64,000 nt of DNA from Delphinapterus leucas (lineage: Eukaryota; Chordata; Mammalia; Artiodactyla; Monodontidae): contig NW_022098021.1 in NCBI RefSeq assembly GCF_002288925.2, forward strand, positions 5,210,138-5,274,137, in the 5' to 3' direction. The notes under the pieces were generated by a model, which was given only the letters and a program-made list of their open reading frames with translations, was not told the DNA's origin and searched no databases. Position numbers and translations under genes: made by a program. Position 1 is the first letter of the stretch. Each line of letters begins with the position of its first letter. Positions 1-10,451 of this stretch are shown here, one piece after another.

Positions 1-2165
1 GCCAGTACCTCTGTGTTTAACTCTCTTCTCCCCTGGCTCTGGAACCCATCCAGCTGCAGGGGGGGAGGGGCTGTGGCGGGCACTTTGCTACCTCACACAC
101 TCAGCAAAGTTAGGGCAGCTCCAGCTGGAACAGGCCTTAACGTCTCTCCATGCTGGGACTGGAGGAAAAAGTTCACTTTGGCTAATTTCAACTTTTCCAC
201 CATTAAATCTGCACCTGCAATGTCAGGGGTCACCAAATAATAAAATGTGGCATCTTTGAAACTGCTCAGTCACGTGAAAAGGGCTGTAATTGAGTAGATT
301 CATTCTCTGAAGCCCCATCAGAGACACACGCAACTCAGGGATGGGGGAAGGGGAGAGGAGTGGGGTAGGGAGCCCGGGCCAAAGGCAAGCACAGCTCCGG
401 GAGGGCACGGAAGCAATGGCAGCCTCCGATATGGTCCCTCGCTTTTGAAATTCGAGACTAAAAATAAATAACTATCCCCGCACATTCAGTCCGCACACAC
501 TCACATACCCACGCTGGCCCCCAGCTTTTGTGAGCAGTTTGACCTGATAAATGCGCTTGGCTGGCATCAAATAGTTCGGCTTTGACCGACCGCATTTAAA
601 TATGTGAATTAGTCATGAAGCAGGACACAGCTTGGTGAGCTTGCTAAATTGTGGGACTCTATTGAAGGAGAAGGGAGAAAAAAAGGAGAAAGCCATTCAA
701 CGCTCTCAATTAGGTGGAGAGGTGAGAGGCACCCTGCCTCGGGCCACATCTCCCTACTCCGGCCTAAGGCTGTGCTGAGAGCGGGGAGGAAAACCCTTCC
801 TGGCCAGGGGTGGGGTGACGGGCACAGGTCACTTGGTACCACTTTGGACTCTCTTTTCACAGCACCCATGGGCGTCTGGCCTTCCAGCACAGAGGCCGTC
901 CAGGCTGCCCCAGAGGGAGAGGCCCATCGGTGCTGGAGTCCGCGGAGGGCCCAGGCTCAGGCCACGTTGACTCCCCACAGAAAAAGCAAACCTGGAACTT
1001 CTGTAGGCGTGTTTATTAACTCCAAACACCACCACTCCCTGCCCTGGAGAAAGACGAAAAGCAAAGGAGAGGTGGGTGAAGTCTGATCCCTCACTCCCCG
1101 GAAAGATCTGCTGGAAAAGTCAAGGAGGGCACCTGGGCCAGCAAGGCCAGGCGGCCATGCACCTCAGTACCTGCCACATCTTAGCATGAGGGAAAAACCA
1201 ACCCTGGTGCCTCCAGTTCCTGAAACTGCCCCACTGCACACACATAACCCGGACTCCCACCTCTACCCGGCCCAGCACCAACGCTACAAAGGCCAGCAGC
1301 GCCCCTGCCGACAGATCTAAGGGGCAGGAAGGAGAGAAAATGTGCCTCTAACCTCCAGCTACTTTGTCTCTGGGGTTGGTGGCAGCTCCCCCCACCCCCC
1401 GACAGGAAGCAGGTCACGCACCTGTCTTAACCTCCCCTTCTTAGCCCAGACGTTCTGCACACGCTTCAACGATGAACAATTGCTGCAATTAGGTACCACA
1501 GACGGAAGGCTACACGGGGCCCGGCACTCACTCGGTTATAAAAGGATTATTACCAAAAGAGTGGTGCAAAGGAGTGAGCCCGCCTGCTCGGTTTGCTGCA
1601 TGTGACCGATGCACAGCATCCAATAAAATGCTATAAACCTGTGCGTTCTCTTGAGGAGAAGCTCTAGGGCTGACGGCCTATCCGCGGAGGGTGGGCTGCT
1701 GTGAGCACAGTCCCCGCAGCTGGTGAAAGCCGCGCTCGGGGCCCACGGGATGCTCTGAGGAGGGCCAGCCCTCTGCGGGGCCTTGTCAGCGTGGCCCTGG
1801 GTTTGTAGGTCTCTCAGCACCTCCTCTGAAGAGCTAAGGAAACTCGTTGACCCGAGGCAGAACACAGCAGCAGCATCGGCTGGAAAAAGAGGCCGCCCGC
1901 GAAACCGTGAAGTAGCAGCGCCCCCTGCCCGCACGTGGCCGCAATAGCTAGGAAGCTTCTGGAGCGGGGCCGCCCAGAGAAGCCACCCAAGGCCTGGGGG
2001 AAGGACTGCTCACAGGCTGCAAGGGGCAGCTCTGCTCCCACGGGGATCTGGGACTCATCTGAAAGGTCGGGGCGCCGGCTCTGTCCTTCCTTCCTCCCCT
2101 CCCCCACCTGCCCAAAGGGGACCCAGGAGGCAGCAAAGGACATAGCAGGGTCCCCCTAGTGTTCT
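1..2165. other. GC-rich single-copy non-coding DNA
   Basis: I recognise no interspersed repeat here. Base composition is moderately GC-rich with no simple repeats. Open frames of 60-145 codons occur on both strands, but none shows a domain, signal peptide or codon pattern of a real exon. Two sub-blocks, about 450-620 and 1470-1640, are AT-rich islands dense in transcription-factor-like motifs and may be conserved non-coding elements. It could be intron or intergenic DNA, and a short untranslated exon cannot be excluded. Confidence 0.5.
450..620. promoter_or_regulatory. candidate conserved non-coding element (enhancer-like)
   Basis: An AT-rich block embedded in GC-rich DNA. It contains a MEF2-like CTAAAAATAA at 458-467, a homeobox/POU-like ATTTAAAT core at 594-601 and an AATTAGTCA-like site just downstream. 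The density of homeodomain-type motifs and the absence of repeat signatures resemble developmental enhancers. This is inference from composition and motifs only; no conservation data were available. Confidence 0.25.
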
Positions 2166-3084
2166 GCAGGCTGGCCGGACCCCACAGCCCCTCCTCAGCC
2201 CCTGCTTATTCTGTGACAGTCCTTGGTTGACTAGCTGGATGCATCACCATTATTATTATAAGCGTCTCAATTATATTATGCTCGCCTCATATTGTGAGTA
2301 TCTCAGTTACTACTCAGAGGTTAGAACAAGATGTCAGGGCTCCTGGGCTGCTGGTTATTCTCACTTCAGGGCCCTAGCAGTCCTGAAGTAAACAGTAACA
2401 AAAGCCCTGCACGGACATCAAAGTATGAGGCAGTGTCACTTGATTAAAATTCCGAAAGACTGCAAAGAATCTGGTCCAATTCCTTCCCTTCCTCCCAGCC
2501 CCACCCACTATGTCTTTCCTAGGTCCTGTTTTCACTTTAGCCCTCTGCCAGAGTTAAATGCATGTTTGCTCTGTCTTCACAATTCAAAACAAAATTTACA
2601 AGATTGAACTTACAATTCAATTCAAAATTGAAATCTGAACTTGTCACATTAAAACACACTTCTCAACTTTCTTTCCTTTATATCCTAAATATCAAAACAA
2701 CAACGATAACAAATCACCCCCCCCCAAAAAAAACAACCCTCAATAAATGGCCTCATCAGGAGCTGTTAATACACAAGTTTGGTACCAAATGTGCCTTCCT
2801 GGAGGGCAACGATCCCGAGTACATTTCTCAACAGCCCCGCTAAGATGCAGCTTCAACTGCTCCCCATGGAGTCCTCCTGCCATAGCCAGAGACCCAGATG
2901 CCGCCCACGGCCACCCCCTTCCCCAGCCCCACACCCACGCCTTCAGGACTCACTCCACCTCTGATTCCTCTCACCAGCCGAGGGCTCCGTGGAACCAAGC
3001 TGCAGTCCATCACCAGCTCCCTACGAGGCCCCTGCCCTAACTCCCGCCTCCCTCCCCTCCATCATCCATGCGCAGAGCAAGTCT
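2166..3084. other. non-coding DNA without a recognised gene
   Basis: It holds short ATT-rich patches near 2250-2290, an L1-like A/T-rich stretch around 2580-2720, and a C-run followed by an A-run at about 2717-2735. No repeat family could be assigned with confidence and no coding signature is visible. Confidence 0.4.
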
Positions 3085-3560
3085 TCCAAAACCTACATCA
3101 CATCACAAACGCATTCAGTGGTTTCCACTGCATTCCAGGATTTCATCCATATGCTTGGCTTGGCCTTCAAGGCTTTACGTCTTCGTCTCCCGGCCGTCCT
3201 CCGAGCTTCGTCCTCCTCACTCCTGATGACTCAGCCACAGGGCCTCTCCCGGAATTTATGACACCCCCTCCTCTCAGAGTCTTTGTCCAACATTTTCCAC
3301 CTGAGTTAGTCTTATTTATCCCTCAGGCTCAGCTTGCATGCCCCGGCTGTGAGCTCTCAACCTAAATTATTCTTTCTCGTGTGTCACCTTCCTTACACGG
3401 ACACACTTATAACCATTCGTGTTTTTATTAGTTTTCAGCCCGGGCTCCCTCCTGGGGTGGTTAAGTTTCCTGAGAGTAAAGAAAGCATCTGTCTTGTTCA
3501 CTGACGTATCCCCAGCGCCAAGCCCCGGGCCCAGCTAGGGTAGGGGCTCAGCTGATGTGA
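3085..3560 (+). repeat. L2 LINE fragment (3' region)
   Basis: The CAGTGGTTTCCA...GGCCTTCAAGGC pattern near 3115-3175 and the GTATCCCCAGCGCC...CCCAGCTAGGG tail near 3508-3545 match the conserved 3' part of mammalian LINE-2 in sense orientation. It is heavily diverged, as expected of an element inserted before placental radiation. The reading frame is destroyed. Confidence 0.6.
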
Positions 3561-3994
3561 ATACACGAGTGGGCTTGGGGACCTTGATGTTATTACCTCC
3601 GGGACGTTTAGTGATTTCCTGCTTCTATACACCTAGCGGTGGACGCGCGGTCCTAGGTGAGCGCACCCCCGGGAGATCGAAGGGCAGTGGGAAGTGCGGG
3701 AGGCGGTGGGGGCAGGCAGGTGAGAAGATTCTAGAAGAGTGACCCTCAGATGCAGAGTCCCCCTCGAATGAGGCTGTCCACGAATACGTGAGAAGCACGT
3801 TCAATGTTTACACTTGTGGCGGAAAATAGTTTTGTTTTCGTCGCTTAAAGGGGGGAAAGACAAAGTCTCCCTACAAGAACGCTCCCCGCCCCCCGTCTGG
3901 GGAGGATAACAGACAATATAGGACTTCTCCTCTGAAGGCAGATTTTGGGGTTTGTAGGAAGCACGCGGGTTTAAAAGGCTACTGGGACACAGCG
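3561..3994. other. non-coding DNA flanking CpG island
   Basis: No repeat or gene recognised. GC content and CpG frequency rise towards the island on the right. CpG dinucleotides already appear around 3640-3680, including GGACGCGCGG at about 3643. Confidence 0.4.
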
Positions 3995-4262
3995 CGAGGC
4001 CTCTGTGTTCCCCGGAGCACAGCTCCAGGCTGCGGGTCGTGGTGGACCCAGCGGCCCGCAAGCTGCCTTCGGCGCCGGCGAGGCGGGCGCGCCCGGGGAC
4101 CGTACGGCAGAGGGCGCCCGAGAGCCGGGCCGCGTCCGTGCGCGCGGGGCGGGCGCGCCTCCGCCACCTGTTTAACCGGCGGGACACAGGGAGCGCGCCG
4201 GGCCGCCGCCTTCGCCACCCGGACGGCTCCTGCTTCCCGCCCTCCTCTGCCCTGCCGGGATT
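3995..4262. promoter_or_regulatory. CpG island, candidate promoter or regulatory element
   Basis: Counting by eye, 4021-4260 contains roughly 40 CpG dinucleotides in 240 bases. That is far denser than anywhere else in the window and close to the frequency expected without CpG depletion. The block is not a SINE and I see no repeat consensus in it. It carries a CTCF-like motif at 4104-4118. The arginine- and proline-rich open frames through it on both strands are products of base composition. It could be the unmethylated promoter of an unannotated coding gene or lncRNA, or an orphan island; orientation cannot be decided. Confidence 0.6.
4104..4118 (+). promoter_or_regulatory. CTCF-like binding motif in CpG island
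   Basis: ACGGCAGAGGGCGCC agrees with the CTCF core CCASYAGRKGGCRSY at 13 of 15 positions by eye, with an intact AGAGGGCGCC core. Occupancy is unknown. Confidence 0.4.
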
Positions 4263-4514
4263 TCGCTATGCTTCTGTGTGAGGACATGCTGAGTGACCCT
4301 GTGGCCACCCGGAAAACAACAGCTGGCTATTACTGTCACTGTTATTGTTATTACTGTTCCGGCGTAGAGGTGACACGTGGTCTTAAGAAAGGCGCCAAGA
4401 GTCTTTGGGATCTGGGCAGGAGTGGTGTTTGGGCAGTTGGTTTTTGTTTGCGGAGTGTGTTGTTTCCGTGGGTAGTGGGTTTTTCGTGTTGGTTGTTCTT
4501 TTTTGTTTGTTTTT

Positions 4515-4559
<45 letters not shown>

Positions 4560-4849
4560 TTAAAATTTGTCATTCTGTCAAAAGGTACTTTTTTCCCAGA
4601 GTGATTTGACACATCTCTGGGGAAGTGCATTAAATTTCCCTTCTCAAAGGACGGATGGGAAGAGAACGATGGGAACCACCTCTTCACACATCAAAGAAAA
4701 TAGAAAATGTTCCAAGAGAACATTTATCAACCTTTAAAGCGCCCCTTCTCCCTCCCCACCCCTGCACACCTCCATTGGGAATAAGATACATTAAGTCAAA
4801 GAATGTAGAACTGGAAGAAAGTTTTGAAATTAAACCACCTTCTTATGGT
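4263..4849. other. non-coding DNA with a TA microsatellite
   Basis: T/G-rich stretch (about 4430-4520), then an (TA)n tract, then unassigned sequence. No gene signature. Confidence 0.4.
4518..4557. repeat. (TA)n microsatellite
   Basis: About 20 uninterrupted TA units following a TTTG-rich tract. Likely length-polymorphic. Confidence 0.95.
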
Positions 4850-4990
4850 TAGGTAGATGGAACAGGAGGTCCAGAGGGGATATGAGACTTGTCCAAAGTC
4901 ACTGTGTCACTTGAGACTATGTCATATGAGACTTGTCCAAGGTCACTGAGTGTGGTGGGGCAGATTTCCAGTCTGGAGCTCAGAGGAAAG
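4850..4990. repeat. MIR-like fragment with internal 44-bp tandem duplication
   Basis: The phrase GGAGGTCCAGAGGGG...ACTTGTCCAAAGTCACTG resembles the MIR core (gaggctcagagagg...cttgcccaaggtcac). TATGAGACTTGTCCAA occurs at 4881 and again at 4925, so a 44-base unit has been duplicated in tandem with one mismatch over the first 24 bases compared. Confidence 0.45.
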
Positions 4991-5059
4991 CTGTCTCAGG
5001 GAAAGGGCCATGGTGTGCATGAAGCATTCATTCTACCCTTTATAACATGATCATTTCAG

Positions 5060-5490
5060 GAAAGGAAGGGAAAACGAAATGATTTTAATATCCTCGAATC
5101 CTGCCACTTCAAGATGGTCAATGTTAGTATTTTTGCTGTATAATTTTCCAGACTTTTAAACTCATATCAATACTTATTTCAAAACTTATATCAGTTTCCT
5201 AAAACTGCATCACACCATCCATGCTGCTTTGTAACCTTGTTGTCTGTGTGTGTCAACATATCTGGAACACTTTCTCATGTCACTTAGGAAACATCTACAT
5301 CATAATTCCTAACAGATGTCTAACCATTCCATTGAATGGATGTACCATCATTACTTTAATCAAATTCTTGTTGAGAGACATATAGTTTTCAAATGTTAAA
5401 CTCTTATAAATGACACTGTACTAAACAGTTCTATTCATACATATTTTTTGCACATTGGTATTTACCCACTGATCAGTGTGACTTTTTGTA
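5060..5490 (-). repeat. old L1 (L1ME-type) fragment, antisense
   Basis: The run CTTTCTCATGTCACT...ACATCTACATCATAATT...CCATTGAATGGATGTACCATCATT is the reverse complement of the 3' region of old mammalian L1 elements. No open frame survives. Confidence 0.55.
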
Positions 5491-5524
5491 GGAACGCCGT
5501 ACACAAGTCCCCACCTTTCCAAGC

Positions 5525-5665
5525 CCCAATTTTCCCCATCTTTAAGTGGAAGCAACCAGTACTGATCTCCTAGGGGTGCTGGGAGAATTAAATGAGGTCA
5601 TAGGTGAAAAGTAATTAGTGCTGTGCACACAGCAAGTCCTACATAAATATTAACTATTACAATAT
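5525..5665 (+). repeat. MIR SINE (3' half)
   Basis: The pattern GGAGAATTAAATGAGGTCATAGGTG...AGTGCTGTGCACACAGCAAGT...TAACTATTA corresponds to the 3' half of MIR in sense orientation. Confidence 0.6.
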
Positions 5666-6027
5666 GATTATTATTACCACAAGCCCTGAAGAAGGTTGCC
5701 TCCTCAGAATAACCCTCATGGATTTCTCTTACTCTTTGAGCAAGAGTTACTGGAATTCTGTAAACGAGTTTTAGGTACTAAACTTGAGTCGCTAAAAGAT
5801 ATTTCCCTTTTTTCTAACTTAATTGAGCCACTGACTACCTGGTTACATAGTTTAATGCCAGTCAAAAGAGAAAAGCACCTGGTTCTACATTTTTCATTGA
5901 AGGTTCTTAAGTAACTTCAATGGACCAAGTCCTTTGTGATAAATAAAGTCCTTCTCTGATCCTTTCCCCTTTGGAAATGCTGAAAGCATAGCCTCTGGGT
6001 CCCAGTGCCTTCAAACTAAACTCTGCG

Positions 6028-6068
6028 CTCTCTCTCTCTCTCTGTGTCTCTCTCTCTGTCTGTGTCTC

Positions 6069-6099
<31 letters not shown>

Positions 6100-6128
6100 G
6101 TCTCTCCCTCTCTCTCTCTCTCTCTCTC
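6028..6128. repeat. (TC)n / (TCTG)n microsatellite
   Basis: About 100 bases of almost pure TC with interspersed TG units. The arginine/glutamate open frames on the minus strand here are artefacts of the dinucleotide repeat. Confidence 0.95.
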
Positions 6129-7321
6129 CATATATCCAGGAGCCTCCGCTATTTCGTAGTCCTGATAGGTGAGAGGGAGAACACAGAAGCAGAAGCTGTT
6201 TTCTCCAAACGTTTGGTTTTAATCTAGGAGGATATCCAGAGGTCACACTGGGACAGATTTCAGGTTCATAATCTCATCTGAAGATTTGGAAACCAAAGCC
6301 CATTCTGACCAGTTCTTATACAAGTGACCCAACATATGTGTCACCCACATTTCTCCAAAGGTTGTCAAAATAGGGAACCTTGACCTTCTTTGAAAAGCTG
6401 GACGGAAGGTTCAGTGGTGGAGGACCCACTGAGGAGGTTAGAAGTCAGGGACCAAAGTTCAAATGACCAGAGCTTTCCAAACTGCCACGAATGCCCGTTT
6501 CTCCATGTCTACTGCACCCTCTTCCTCTGCTCCACGGAACACGGGCGCTCCGAAGACCGCTGGGGTGGATGTGGCTGGTACACAGGTCCTTCCCAGCCAC
6601 AGAGGTCACAGCACCAAACCCTGGGGGCCCCAGGTCTGTAACTGATGCACAGAATGACCCTCAAGTGCCTTTCGCGACGGTGTGCATCCTTCCTTTCAGT
6701 GGAGACCAGTGACATTGTACTATAATGTCTCACGCCCAATGTGATGGCTTTGTCAACTCAGCTAGGCTAGTGCCATGTTTCCCAGGATCTCCTTCCCTGC
6801 AAGGTTCTGAGTCAGAATTGGAAACAAGAAAAATGTGTGTAGGACTGAGAGGTGGAGGTGAAGCCCAGCCATGATGTCCTGAAGATGGGCGTGGGACCTG
6901 GTGTCATTGCCACCTGCCTGCACTGGCACCACGGGCTGCAGGTGTGCTGGCGTGGGCGGCACTGGGGCCCGCGGTTGCTCCAGCTCATACCAGGTCTCCT
7001 TCTAGAACACCTCCACGTTGGGCCAGGGGTGTGTGCAGCTCCAGGCTCACGGCACCAGTATCTTGTCCGGCGGAGGCAGTGAGACACAGACGCAGGGTCC
7101 AGCTCGGTCTCACAGGTTTCAGTTGGTCCTGTGGGATCCAGTTAATCCTTCCAGGTTGCAGTTTGTCCCTGTTCTCGGCCACGTCACATCCAGCTCTTCA
7201 TCCCAACTGCCAGCCCTGCGTGTCAATGGTGACTTCAGGCCATCCGCAAATACAAAAGCCTCAGCCTTCTATGGACTTCCTCACCAGCTCCCACCCTTGC
7301 GTAAAGTCTGATCCCTATAAT
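6129..7321. other. non-coding DNA, partly unnamed old repeat
   Basis: 6129-7150 shows no recognised repeat. 7150-7321, with CTGATCCCTATAATAAATCCC near 7310, resembles the end of a common ancient mammalian interspersed repeat I cannot name. A frame open from 6944 to 7840 crosses this boundary into an L1 3' end, so it is not a gene. Confidence 0.4.
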
Positions 7322-8036
7322 AAATCCCTTATTCCTTTTAACCCTGCTCTACTTCTGCGTATTTATCTACAGGAAATAAAACTAGCATCTCAAAGAGGTA
7401 TCTGCACTCCCATGGTCATTGCAGCACTATTCACAATGGCCAAGACATGGAAACAACCTAAGTGCCTGCTGAGAGATGAGTGGATAAAGAAGATGTGGCG
7501 TAGATGTACAATGGGATACTACTCAGCCATGAAAGAGAACGAAGTTTTGCCATTTGCAGCCACATGGATGAACCTGGAGAACGTTATGCTCAGTGAAATA
7601 AGCCAGACAGAAAAAGAAACAAATTTTCTATGGTATCACTCATATGTAGGATCTAAAAGAGTCAAACTCATAGAACCAGAGAGTGGAACAGTAGTTGCCA
7701 GGGGCTGGGGAGGTGGGGGGGGAAGAAGTGGGGAGACGTTGGTCAAAGGGCACAAACCTTCAGTTTTAAGATCAGTAGGTTCTGGGGATCTAATGTACAG
7801 CCTGGTGACTGTAGTTAATAATACTGTCTTACATACTTGAAACTTGCTAAGAGGGTGGATCGTAAGGGTTCTCACCACACACACAGAAAAAGGTAACTAT
7901 GGGAGGTGATGGAGGGGTTAACTAGTTTGACTGTGGTTCTCATTTCACAATGTATACGTATATAAGATCATCACACTGTACACCTTAAAGGTATACAATT
8001 CTTTTGTCAATTACACCTCAATAAATCCGGAAGTTT
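7322..8036 (+). mobile_element. L1 3'-end fragment (L1MA/MB-like)
   Basis: Begins inside the ORF2 C-terminal region; the translated segment around 7415-7640 reads like the MAKTWKQPKC...DEWIKKMW end of L1 ORF2p. It continues through a 3' UTR containing a polypurine GGGGAGGTGGGGGGGGAAG tract at about 7706 and ends with TACACCTCAATAAA. It is 5' truncated and inactive. An A/T-rich tail follows to about 8105. Confidence 0.8.
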
Positions 8037-8104
8037 TTTTTTAATTAAAAAATTTTTTTAAAAGTTAATTAAAAAAATTTAATTAAAAAAATTTTTTTAA
8101 TTTA

Positions 8105-8465
8105 AAAAAATTACAGCAGGGCTTCCCTGGTGGCGCAGTGATTGAGAGTCCGCCTGCCGAGGCAGGGGACACGGGTTCGTGCCCCGGTCCGGGAAGATCC
8201 CACATGCCGCGGAGCGGCTGGGCCCGTGAGCCATGGCCGCGGAGTCTGCGCGTCCGGAGCCTGTGCTCCGCAACGGGAGAGGCCACAACAGTGAGAGGCC
8301 TGCGTACAGCAAAAAAAAAAAAAATTACAGCAAATGTCCCACAGCATGGGAGATGCTGACTTTGGGGGAGGCTATGCATGAGTGGAGGGGGCAGGGACAG
8401 TATGGAAAATCTCTGTGCCTTCTGCGTAATTTCACTGTGAACCTAAAAACAAAGTCTATTTTTAC
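8105..8465 (+). repeat. old L1 3' UTR fragment, split by a SINE
   Basis: The right part (8333-8465) shows GGGAGGCTATGCATGAGTGGAGG...GGAAAATCTCTGTGCCTTC...GTGAACCTAAAAACAAAGTCTA. This is a 3' terminal pattern of old mammalian L1s. A CHR SINE sits at 8119-8319. Confidence 0.5.
8119..8319 (+). mobile_element. CHR-2-like SINE
   Basis: Complete element: tRNA-like head (box A region TGGCGCAGTGATTGAGAGTC, box B GGGTTCGTGCC), GC-rich body and poly(A). An exact 13-bp target-site duplication, AAAAATTACAGCA, flanks it at 8106-8118 and 8320-8332. The low divergence suggests a fairly recent insertion. Confidence 0.92.
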
Positions 8466-8559
8466 AGAAAAGAAAAAGACAGAGAAGTTTTCAAGTGCCT
8501 CGAAAATGCGATGTGACAACTACAATTTGGGTACAAGGGAAAGTGAACAGTACAGCACA

Positions 8560-8775
8560 GTCCTTGCAGCAGGGGTTCTGCTCAGATCACAGCTGCTCCG
8601 CACACAGCTGTGTGGCCTGCGGTGGCTGCTAACCTGCAGCCCCAGTGAGCTGTCCCACGGAGGGGAGAGGAGGACCGTGTGACGCTGAGGGATGCACAGA
8701 GTAACGTATGCAAAGCACTTAGAACACCGCCTGGCACACAGTAGGGGTTCAGTGTTTGCTATTATTATAATTCTG
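8560..8775 (+). repeat. MIR SINE
   Basis: Ends with AAAGCACTTAGAACACCGCCTGGCACACAGTAGGGGTTCAGTG...TATTATTATAATT, the diagnostic MIR 3' end, in sense orientation. Confidence 0.65.
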
Positions 8776-9032
8776 CATTTTAACCCAACAAATAGCACCT
8801 GAGTAATTAACCATCTCCCTTCTGAGAAAATGATCATAAAAGGGCCTATTTGCCAAGAGCGCCTTGGGAGAGAGCTACGAGGTTGAACTCAAACGTCGCC
8901 TCCTTTGTGGGGCTCTTCCTGACTACAGGCTGAGTTTCTCATCCTTTCTTCTCTGCTGCACCTTTTCTTTTCTTTATACATTTTATTTTTGTTTAAATAG
9001 ATACAACTTAGTTAATCTACTAAGTTTTTTAT

Positions 9033-9328
9033 TTTGTAAAGTATTTATTTTAATGTATTTAATTAATTTATTTATTTATTTGGCTGCATCAGGTCTTAGT
9101 TGCATTGCGCAGGCTTCTCTCTAGTTGTGGCGCGCAGGCTCCGGGGCGCATGGGCTCTGTAGTTTGCAGCATGCGGGCTCTCCAGTTGAGGTGCGGGCTC
9201 AGTAGTTGTGGCCCTCGGGCTTAGTTGCCCTGCAGCATGTGGTATCTCATTTCCCCGACCAGGGATCGAACCCATGTCCCCTGCATTGTAAGGCAGATTC
9301 TTTACCACCGGACCACGAGGGAAGTCCC
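9033..9328 (-). mobile_element. CHR-1-like SINE (long form), antisense
   Basis: Poly(T) and T-rich leader, then the longer CHR body with repeated CAGTAGTTGTGG-type motifs, ending in GAGGGAAGTCCC. An exact 15-bp duplication AATCTACTAAGTTTT lies at 9014-9028 and 9329-9343. Confidence 0.9.
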
Positions 9329-10238
9329 AATCTACTAAGTTTTCTAAATAAAACATTTTATTTTATTTTAAAATTTAATTTAATTTTATATTATAGTTGA
9401 CTTACAATGTTGTGTTAGTGAAACGTTTTATTTTGAGGCAATTGGAGACTCACATGCATTTATAAGGGAAGATATACACAGAGAGATTCAATGTACTCTC
9501 TTCACTCAGATTCTCCCAATGGAAACATTTTGCAAAACTATCGTGTATTATCACAACCAGAATATTGATGTCGACACACTGGACACACAGGATGGTTTCC
9601 ATCACCATAGAGATCCCTCCTGCCTGATGCCCTGATTAAGCCACACCCACCTCCGTCCTTCTTCCCCTACCAGGTTCCTAAGTCCCGCCAACCACTAACC
9701 TGTTCTTCATTGCTAGAATATTGTCATTTCAAGAATGTTATATAAATGGAATCATTAGTATGTAACTTTTGAGATTTTTTTTTTCATTTAGCATAATTCC
9801 ACAAGCTTCATCCTAGGTTTTGCATGTATCAATAGTTTGTTCCTCTTTGTTACTGACTGGTATTCCACAGTATAGATGCACCATGGTGAATGGTGAATGT
9901 TTATTCCCCCATTGAAGGACACCCAGCTTGTTTCCAGTTTTGGGTTTTAACAAATAAAACTGCTATAAACATCTGGGTACAGATGTTTGTCTGAACATAA
10001 GTTTTTCATTTCTCCGGGGTAAATGCCCAAGAGAGCAGCTGCTGTTTTCTATGGCAGATATATATTTACTATTTGTAAAAAGCTGCCAAACCATTTTCAG
10101 GAGTGGTGGTACCATTCATTCTGTCTTCCCACCGTCAGTGTATGAGAGACTCAGTTTCTTTGCAGGCTCACCAGCATTTGGTATCATCATTCATTTATTT
10201 TAGCCATTCTGATAGGTATGTAGTGATATCTCCTTGTG

Positions 10239-10451
10239 TTGTTTTTTTTTTTTTTTTTTTGCGGTACGCGGGCCTCTCACTGCTGTGGCCTCTCCCGTTG
10301 CGCAGCACAGGCTCCGGACGCGCAGGCTCAGCGGCCATGGCTCACGGACCCAGCCGCTCCGCGGCATGTGGGATCCTCCCGGACCGGGGCACGAACCCGC
10401 GTCCCCTGCCTCGGCAGGCGGACTCTCAACCACTGCACCACCAGGGAAGCC
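10239..10451 (-). mobile_element. CHR-2-like SINE, antisense
   Basis: Poly(T) 10241-10260, then GCGGTACGCGGGCCTCTCACTG and the GC-rich body, ending CCAGGGAAGC. The short duplication CTCCTTGTG occurs at 10230-10238 and 10452-10460. Inserted in antisense L1. Confidence 0.9.

Noticed and set aside
2898..3365. 155-codon proline-rich frame
   Set aside because: Lies largely over an L2 fragment; no conserved domain.
4039..4281. Arginine/alanine-rich frames across the CpG island
   Set aside because: Both strands give similar compositionally driven frames; no start context or homology to support a protein.
6016..6246. Arginine/glutamate-repeat protein on the minus strand
   Set aside because: Translation of the (TC)n microsatellite.
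6944..7840. 298-codon open frame
   Set aside because: Its C-terminal half is L1 ORF2 and 3' UTR sequence; the first half has no domain and crosses a repeat boundary. A chance fusion frame.
8119..8200. tRNA gene
   Set aside because: The box A/B-like motifs belong to the tRNA-derived head of a SINE; no cloverleaf closes and the same head occurs at about 20 loci.
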